37,739 bases of DNA from an uncultured Lachnospiraceae bacterium (lineage in GTDB: Bacteria > Bacillota > Clostridia > Lachnospirales > Lachnospiraceae): the NCBI GenBank assembly GCA_902772635.1, contig CACYBK010000147.1, forward strand, positions 1-37,739, in the 5' to 3' direction. This document shows, piece by piece, positions 33,035 through 37,739 of the stretch (its first letter is position 1; each line of letters starts with the position of its first letter). The position numbers were made by a program, and so were the translations under genes. A model generated the notes under the pieces. It was not told the origin of the DNA. It saw only the letters and a program-made list of their open reading frames with translations, and did not search any database.

Positions 33035-33076
33035 CTCACATCCTTTGTTCGTATCAGCGTTTTCCAAGGAGCTTTT

Positions 33077-33763
33077 TTATTTCTCAAGCGTCTTGTGAAC
33101 GCATGCGGCGAGAGCGCCGCCGATAAGGGGAGCAACCAGGAAGACCCATACCACAGAGAGTGGAGCGGTATTTCCGGAAAGCGCTGCGATGATCGCGGGA
33201 CCAAGGCTTCTTGCGGGATTTACGGAGGTACCGGTCAGGCCTATTCCTATGATGTGGATGCCGATGAGCGTGAGTCCGATCACGAGGCCGCCGAAGGAAC
33301 CGTGATTATGCTTTTTGGATGTGACTCCGAGGATAAGGAGAACGAAAAGGAAGGTCAGTATCACCTCTACGATGAAGCCGGCTCCAAGGCTTTCATTGAC
33401 TCCGGCAAGGCCGTTTGCACCGAGGCCTCCGGTCTTGTCTTCAACAGAGCCAAGGCCGAATATTCCCGCAAGGACAGCAGAGCCCATAGTCGCGCCTATG
33501 ATCTGGAATATGACATATCCGATGAAGTCCTTTCCGCTCATACCGCCGGTCATGAAGACGCCGAGCGATACAGCAGGATTCACATGGCCGCCGGAGATGT
33601 TTCCTATGCTGTACGCGAGAGCTATGATCGCAAGTCCGAAGGCCATGGCTGTCAGGAGATAGCCGCTGCCGTGGTCAGGATCGCAGCCCACCAGCATTGC
33701 GGTACCGCAGCCGATGAAGACCAGCGTGAAAGTACCAATACATTCCGCAACATACTTTTTCAT
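33077..33763 (-). CDS. aqpZ: Aquaporin of the AqpZ (water) type
   Basis: A 228-residue MIP-family channel with six membrane segments and both NPA boxes (GGHVNPAVS and TSVNPARS). The selectivity residues fit water channels: the Phe in MAFGLAI, the His in GIHIIGIGL, the Thr in GTSVNPAR and its Arg correspond to F43, H174, T183 and R189 of E. coli AqpZ. Glycerol facilitators have a Gly and an Asp-based pattern instead. AGGAGGG precedes the start. A short leader with a hairpin separates it from the upstream phosphatase gene. Confidence 0.93.
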   Translation of the reverse strand: MKKYVAECIGTFTLVFIGCGTAMLVGCDPDHGSGYLLTAMAFGLAIIALAYSIGNISGGHVNPAVSLGVFMTGGMSGKDFIGYVIFQIIGATMGSAVLAGIFGLGSVEDKTGGLGANGLAGVNESLGAGFIVEVILTFLFVLLILGVTSKKHNHGSFGGLVIGLTLIGIHIIGIGLTGTSVNPARSLGPAIIAALSGNTAPLSVVWVFLVAPLIGGALAACVHKTLEK

Positions 33764-33791
33764 TGATTTTTCCCTCCTGTAAAAAATTTTT

Positions 33792-33820
33792 CCTGTGGCA
33801 GGTCTTCTGCCTGCCGCAGG
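33792..33820 (-). terminator. Hairpin between phosphatase and aquaporin genes
   Basis: CCTGTGGCAGG, TCTTCTG, CCTGCCGCAGG forms an 11-bp stem with one wobble. On the minus strand a T-run follows after five A residues, so it may be a partial terminator for the phosphatase gene or a leader structure of the aquaporin gene. Confidence 0.5.
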
Positions 33821-33840
33821 ATAATTATATTACTTTTTTC

Positions 33841-34611
33841 TCATTTTGCCACGCCGTTCGATGCTTTGATCGAGGTCTTCGTGACAATATCGATCTCGTT
33901 GCCGTCAAGATCTGTGACGATCCCGCCGGCCTCCCTGACTATTATCGTGCCCGCGCAGACATCCCAGGGGCAGACCAGAGGCTCAATGTAAAGGCAGGTG
34001 CGGCCTGCGGCAAGATCGCACATATCAAGCGCTGCCGAGCCAAAGCGCCGGAGGTCGAGACATTTTCCGAAATATGACTTTACCATCGAAAACATCTTTT
34101 CTGAAAGCTCGGGATTGTAGGGTGCTGTGCCGAAGGCGACAAGCCCGTCTTCAATAGCGTCATTGTTCACATGGATCTTTTTTCCGTTGAGATAAGCGCC
34201 CTTTCCTTCCGCCGCCGTGAAAAGCTCGTCCTTGTAGGGATTGTAGATAAGGCCGGCTACAGGCTTCGCGTCATATGTCATCCCGACCGAGATGCAGGAG
34301 GTGTCAAGCCCCTTTATGAAATTGCTCGTGCCGTCGATCGGATCCACAACAAAGGCGTAGCCCTTTTCGATATCAGGCTGCTCGCCGTTTTCTTCGCCGA
34401 GGAAACTGGCATCCGGCATTATTTCAGAAAGGCTTTTTTTCAGCTTTTCCTGGATCAGCTTGTCGTATTTTGTGACAAGGTTGTGGCGCGAGCCCTTTTC
34501 TTCGGTCTTTGAACCGATGTCTTCTTCCTTTGCCTTGAGCATCATCTGTCCGCATTCCCTGATGACGGGGATTATCTTTTCTATTACTTCTTTTTCAAGA
34601 TCTTTGGTCAT
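33841..34611 (-). CDS. Inositol monophosphatase family protein
   Basis: A 256-residue Mg-dependent phosphatase. GEENGE (metal site 1), VVDPIDGTSNFIKG and PWDVCAGTIIVREAGG are the three family signatures. Substrates in this family include inositol-1-phosphate, 3'-phosphoadenosine-5'-phosphate and fructose-1,6-bisphosphate; the sequence does not decide. The start at 34611 (MTKDLEKE) has AAAAGGAG upstream; a longer frame to 34689 lacks one. It lies downstream of the Nudix gene on the same strand, about 98 nt apart. Confidence 0.92.
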   Translation of the reverse strand: MTKDLEKEVIEKIIPVIRECGQMMLKAKEEDIGSKTEEKGSRHNLVTKYDKLIQEKLKKSLSEIMPDASFLGEENGEQPDIEKGYAFVVDPIDGTSNFIKGLDTSCISVGMTYDAKPVAGLIYNPYKDELFTAAEGKGAYLNGKKIHVNNDAIEDGLVAFGTAPYNPELSEKMFSMVKSYFGKCLDLRRFGSAALDMCDLAAGRTCLYIEPLVCPWDVCAGTIIVREAGGIVTDLDGNEIDIVTKTSIKASNGVAK

Positions 34612-34708
34612 TTCGTCGTCTCCTTTTCTACGGATCTGTAGTGAATTGAAATGCACATCCTGTTTGTTCAAATCGTGAACCGCGCTCACCTCAAGGCCTC
34701 GCGGTAGC

Positions 34709-35170
34709 TTAAGATTCTTTTATCGCATCGAGAAGCCGGCCTTCATTATCATAGATCAGCTTCATCGAAAAAAACGGCTCGTTTGAAAAGAGGAGAGGGA
34801 GAAATTTCATGTCGCCGTCCCAGAGTGGAAGGTCATATATCTCTTCCTTCTTCTTCCATTCGAGAACGCCTTCGTCGCAGTCGATGAGGTCGCCGGAAAA
34901 GGAATCTGAGGTGAAGAGCATCATGTACTCGGTGATGTCTCCATATACAAAAGTAATGATAGCGCGAAAGAGCATGCTTTCAAGCGTCAGCCCGGTCTCT
35001 TCAAGGACCTCGCGCCTCACGCAGTCGCAGGGCGACTCACCGTCCTTTACATGTCCGCCGACCCCGATCCATTTTCCTTCATTCAGGTCGCTCTTCTTTT
35101 TTGTGCGGTGAAGCATCAGGACTTCATCGCCCCGCTCTATGTAACAGAGCGTTGTGACTTCCATAGACAT
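34709..35170 (-). CDS. Nudix hydrolase (MutT-like)
   Basis: A 153-residue pyrophosphohydrolase. The Nudix box is complete: GHVKDGESPCDCVRREVLEE followed by TGL fits Gx5Ex7REUxEExGU. The surrounding LCYIERGDEVLMLHRTKK and WIGVGG match 8-oxo-dGTP diphosphatase-type proteins, so nucleotide-pool cleaning is likely, but the substrate is inferred. The first ATG (MSMEVTT) or the second Met two codons later may be used. Confidence 0.92.
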   Translation of the reverse strand: MSMEVTTLCYIERGDEVLMLHRTKKKSDLNEGKWIGVGGHVKDGESPCDCVRREVLEETGLTLESMLFRAIITFVYGDITEYMMLFTSDSFSGDLIDCDEGVLEWKKKEEIYDLPLWDGDMKFLPLLFSNEPFFSMKLIYDNEGRLLDAIKES

Positions 35171-35207
35171 GGGATTTCCCGTTCCTTCCGTTTTTTTGAA
35201 CGATAAG

Positions 35208-35248
35208 CCGTCAAGGCATCCCGGTTTGCCCGGGGAGGCATTTGACGG
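35208..35248 (-). other. Stem-loop upstream of the Nudix gene
   Basis: CCGTCAA (35208-35214) pairs with TTGACGG (35242-35248), and inside it CCCGG pairs with CCGGG around TTTGC. No T-run follows on either strand. It may be a leader structure; no known riboswitch was recognised. Confidence 0.35.
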
Positions 35249-35338
35249 TCAACGGACGATCAGGCAGGGGAATTTTCCACTGCTCAATCGCACAGATTAT
35301 ATTTCCACTTTTCGGTAATAATTACAACAGAAATTTAT

Positions 35339-35352
35339 CGAACAAGTGTTTG
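35339..35352 (+). promoter_or_regulatory. LexA (SOS) box
   Basis: CGAACAAGTGTTTG matches the Gram-positive SOS box CGAAC-N4-GTTCG with one change. It overlaps the -35 box of the polymerase promoter, so LexA would block transcription. Confidence 0.75.
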
Positions 35353-35378
35353 CTTTTCTGGAGGAAGGGTGGTATATT
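35350..35378 (+). promoter_or_regulatory. SOS-controlled promoter of the Y-family polymerase
   Basis: TTGCTT (35350-35355), a 17-bp spacer, TATATT (35373-35378). Transcription would start near 35385, giving a leader of about 36 nt. The -35 overlaps the LexA box. Confidence 0.6.
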
Positions 35379-35420
35379 ATCCTTACCAAAACATCCGTTC
35401 TATTCTATCGGGCCAGGACA

Positions 35421-36878
35421 ATGGACAGGGAAAAGCTTAGGTTTTTTTGTATAGATCTGAAATCCTTCTACGCTTCCGTTGAGTGCGTGGAGAGAGGGCT
35501 CGATCCGCTGACGGCGGATCTCGTGGTGTGCGATGAGACACGGGGCAACGGGACCATATGCCTTGCGGTATCACCGCATATGAAGGCTCTTGGCGTGAAG
35601 AACCGCTGCAGGGTCTTTGAGATACCGAAGAATCTTGAATATATCAAGGCAATGCCGAGGATGCAGCTTTATATTGATTATTCTGCGAGGATATATGCGA
35701 TCTACCTCAAATATCTCGCGCCTGAAGATATACATGTATATTCTGTTGACGAGGCTTTTTTTGACGGCGAGCCCTACAGGAAGATGTACGACATGGATAT
35801 TCCGGCGCTTACTGAGATGATACAGGCGGATATCAAGGCGACGACCGGCATTACTTCAACCTGCGGGATGGGGACGAATCTCTATCTCGCGAAGGTAGCG
35901 ATGGATATCATGGCAAAGCACTCCCCGGGCTTTCGGGCGCAGCTTGATGAAGATGAATATATCAGGCAGCTGGGGGAGCACAGGCCGCTTCGGGATTTTT
36001 GGATGGTAGGGCGCGGGACCGAAAGGAGGCTCAACTCGGTCGGGATATTTACGATGAATGATATCAGAAGGGCGGACCGGGAGCTTCTTTTGAAGCTCAT
36101 CGGAAGGAACGCTTCTTATCTCATAGACCACGCATGCGGGATAGAGACGGTTACGATGGAGGAGATCAAGACCTACAAAAGCCCTGCGCATTCTCTCTCT
36201 TCAAATCAGGTGCTGTTTCGGGATTACAGCTTTGAGGAGGGGATCATAGTATTGAAGGAGATGGTGGATGCTCTGACTCTTGATCTTACCGACGAGGGGC
36301 TTGTGACTGAGGATCTCGGGCTCTTCGTGGGATATTCGGAAGGATATGCGGCGTATGTGGGGCATTTCACCGGGGACAGCGGCGGAGGAAGCAAGTACGG
36401 TGCTTCCGGTGGCAATATCGGAAGCAATGGATCCGGTACTTCCGGGGGCAGTATCGGAAGCGGTGGTTCTGACGCTTTCGGGGGCAGTATCGGAAGCGGT
36501 GGTTCTGACGCTTTCGGGGATAGGTCGGACATATCTCTGCCAAAGGACTACAGCGCCGGCAGCGTGCATCTTCCCGCGGCGACGGACTCGCGGCGGATCA
36601 TTACGGAAGCCCTTGAAAGGCTTTATCTTGAAAAGGCGGAAAGGGACATCGCGATAAGGAGGATCGGGATAGCTTTTGAAAATGTGCGTCCGCGCGACAG
36701 CGCGCAGATCTCCCTTTTCCTTGATACAAAAACGGAGGAAAAGGACAGGGCGATCCAGGAGGGGATACTGTCGCTGAAAAAGAGATTCGGGAAAAACTCG
36801 GTGCTTCTCGGGATGGACCTTCTCGACTGTGGGACCACGCAGCTGAGGAACGGGCTGATAGGAGGACACAGGGCGTAG
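35421..36878 (+). CDS. Y-family DNA polymerase, UmuC/UvrX type
   Basis: A 485-residue translesion polymerase. The N-terminus FFCIDLKSFYASVECVERG (metal Asp at 12), TICLAVSPHMKALGV and YSVDEAFFD (D110, E111) form the catalytic palm. The helix-hairpin-helix region (RLNSVGIFTMNDIRRAD) and little-finger domain follow, with the end LLGMDLL. The last 120 residues are interrupted by a Gly/Ser-rich segment at about 318-370 made of 12-residue repeats, not usual in this family. ATG 35421 matches family starts; the earlier in-frame ATG (35346) lies over the promoter. The ribosome site is weak. It is controlled by an SOS box and followed by a YolD-like gene, as in Bacillus UvrX-YolD pairs. Confidence 0.93.
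   Translation: MDREKLRFFCIDLKSFYASVECVERGLDPLTADLVVCDETRGNGTICLAVSPHMKALGVKNRCRVFEIPKNLEYIKAMPRMQLYIDYSARIYAIYLKYLAPEDIHVYSVDEAFFDGEPYRKMYDMDIPALTEMIQADIKATTGITSTCGMGTNLYLAKVAMDIMAKHSPGFRAQLDEDEYIRQLGEHRPLRDFWMVGRGTERRLNSVGIFTMNDIRRADRELLLKLIGRNASYLIDHACGIETVTMEEIKTYKSPAHSLSSNQVLFRDYSFEEGIIVLKEMVDALTLDLTDEGLVTEDLGLFVGYSEGYAAYVGHFTGDSGGGSKYGASGGNIGSNGSGTSGGSIGSGGSDAFGGSIGSGGSDAFGDRSDISLPKDYSAGSVHLPAATDSRRIITEALERLYLEKAERDIAIRRIGIAFENVRPRDSAQISLFLDTKTEEKDRAIQEGILSLKKRFGKNSVLLGMDLLDCGTTQLRNGLIGGHRA
36447..36518 (+). repeat. Two identical 36-bp tandem repeats inside the polymerase gene
   Basis: Units 36447-36482 and 36483-36518 are identical and encode GSIGSGGSDAFG. A diverged unit precedes them from about 36405. 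In-frame and identical, they point to recent slippage expansion of a Gly/Ser loop. Confidence 0.95.
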
Positions 36879-36972
36879 TATAGGGCTTCTTAAATGCCTG
36901 GACCCAATGCTTGCCTGCTCACCTGACAGCATGTCTTCAAAAGCAGCGGCGCAGCCCGTTTGTGGGGTTTAA

Positions 36973-37057
36973 GTGTGTGGGGGAACGATATCTGAAAGGC
37001 GTGTGGGATCAGGGTCTTAATGGTGTGTGATCGATATTGCCGATTGAAAGGTGTGTG
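36973..37057 (+). repeat. Four spaced GTGTGTG motifs upstream of the YolD-like gene
   Basis: GTGTGTG or GCGTGTG occurs at 36973, 36999, 37023 and 37051, spaced 26, 24 and 28 bp apart. Two have the context GAAAGGYGTGTG. The last includes the ribosome-site region. Meaning is unknown; they may be remnants of a tandem repeat or a binding array. Confidence 0.5.
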
Positions 37058-37061
37058 AATT

Positions 37062-37424
37062 ATGAAAGCAGAGAGGGCAAAGATATTCGCGCCTTATGAC
37101 GCGCTGAGAGGGATGTACGGGAGGCTACGGCAGGTTGAGGAAACGAGGGTTGAGCGGGCGGAGCTTTCCGAGGATGTGCTGGAATATCTGAACAGGTTCT
37201 TTTCAAACCTCCACGAGGGGCACAGGATATACCTGTCTTATTATGATGACAGGTCGGGAGATTATCTTGCCGTAAAAGGTGAGGTGGTGTCCTTTACGGC
37301 AGACGGGAAAAGGATAGTGCTGATCCCTGATGAGGTCCTTTCGAAGGGGCAGATCTCAAAGGGCGAAGGAGAGACTTGCGAGGTGGCGTTTTCCGACATC
37401 AGGGATGCGAGATTTATTGAGTGA
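37062..37424 (+). CDS. YolD-like protein
   Basis: A 120-residue protein with RAKIFAPYDALRGMYGRLR near the N-terminus and the later strands SGDYLAVKGEVVSF and VAFSDIRDARFIE, the pattern of YolD-like proteins. In Bacilli these are encoded next to UmuC-like polymerases and are thought to be functional counterparts of UmuD. It lies 183 nt after the polymerase gene, in the same direction, with GAAAGG upstream of the ATG. No separate SOS box was seen, so it may depend on the polymerase promoter. Confidence 0.85.
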   Translation: MKAERAKIFAPYDALRGMYGRLRQVEETRVERAELSEDVLEYLNRFFSNLHEGHRIYLSYYDDRSGDYLAVKGEVVSFTADGKRIVLIPDEVLSKGQISKGEGETCEVAFSDIRDARFIE

Positions 37425-37737
37425 GGGAGGTCGCTTTTAAGAAGAAACTGTCTATGGAATGCTCAATTCTTTCGATATCATAAGACAAGGCAATCATCGG
37501 AACTTCAAGGTAAGCCGCAAAGTGTTCTCAAACACCTTGACGAAGCCTCGATTTCATGATACTAATCAGTTCAATATAGTCCAGCGGTGTGATGTCAAGT
37601 GAAAAATAATAATGTTTTGATATATTTTCTGCATCATTTGCTGGAAAAAAGATAACCTTAATAAACCCTGCGATTTCTGCTTTTTTAGCAGGGTGGTTAT
37701 TAGCAACAGGAATAAGTTCTTATTCCGCTGCTCGATA
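37414..37737 (-). pseudogene. Relic of a decayed protein gene at the right edge
   Basis: One minus-strand frame runs for 107 codons with only two internal stops: TAA at 37720-37722 and TGA at 37528-37530. Between and after them the translation is protein-like (AEIAGFIKVIFFPANDAENI; YYFSLDITPLDYIELI; EHFAAYLEVPMIALSYDIE). The stretch is more AT-rich than its neighbours, and its 3' end overlaps the end of the YolD-like gene. It is probably a remnant of a transferred gene whose upstream part lies beyond the window. No family was recognised. Confidence 0.5.
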
Positions 37738-37739
37738 TA

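Noticed and set aside
33008..33766. 252-residue plus-strand open frame
   Set aside because: It lies antisense to the whole aquaporin gene, has no family features, and starts in the aquaporin terminator.

Overview
The window looks like chromosomal DNA of an anaerobic Firmicute, most likely a Lachnospiraceae-type Clostridium relative. This is inferred from Gram-positive ribosome binding sites (AGGAGG type), an AgrA/AgrC-like system, a crotonase of the butyrate type, a UmuC-like polymerase paired with a YolD-like protein behind a Gram-positive SOS box, a SprA-related zinc-site protein, and an FMN riboswitch ahead of ribU. No rRNA, tRNA, CRISPR array, intact transposase or prophage was seen.

Layout. 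1-3230: aspartate kinase (5' end outside the window), a DUF2752 membrane protein, a free-methionine-R-sulfoxide reductase and a DUF4422 glycosyltransferase-like protein. 3375-5203 (minus): a two-gene orphan cassette of FliD-like/flagellum-flavoured proteins. 5549-8894: LytTR response regulator, GHKL histidine kinase and an unknown membrane-anchored protein, translationally coupled. 8922-9956 (minus): family 2 glycosyltransferase. 10085-16747: crotonase, then a 1292-residue sensor with beta-propeller, HD-GYP and a receiver lacking its phospho-Asp, then a degenerate-GGDEF/EAL protein. 16805-17814: a toxin-antitoxin-like locus with a promoter/operator and an amber-interrupted second gene. 18000-18635: SprA-related protein on a probably leaderless mRNA. 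18706-24217: YcxB-like protein, then tsaE-tsaB-rimI-rnz-unknown-tsaD-ispD; dtd follows. 24962-27866: divergent HAD hydrolase and a large secreted carbohydrate-binding protein. 27953-32666 (all minus): diguanylate cyclase, lipoprotein, FMN riboswitch-ribU-acyP, glmS. 33077-35170 (minus): aquaporin, inositol monophosphatase family, Nudix. 35339-37424: SOS-box-controlled Y-family polymerase and YolD. 37414-37737 (minus): relic of a decayed gene.

Three themes tie the region together. First, cyclic-di-GMP turnover: one HD-GYP, one EAL and one GGDEF protein, all membrane-bound and all apparently started from TTG. Second, a scattered family of hairpin repeats (core TGACTCCGTCCCC) occurs at seven loci; six of them begin within about 11 nt of a stop codon or overlap it. 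Single-copy members show compensatory changes in their arms, and one copy is split by a 226-bp repeat-rich insertion exactly in its loop. Third, there are several small candidate systems of uncertain function: the antitoxin-like locus at 16.8-17.8 kb, the FliD-like cassette, and a 31-bp perfect inverted repeat next to the FMN riboswitch.

All functional calls rest on reading motifs by eye; no alignment, folding or database search was run.
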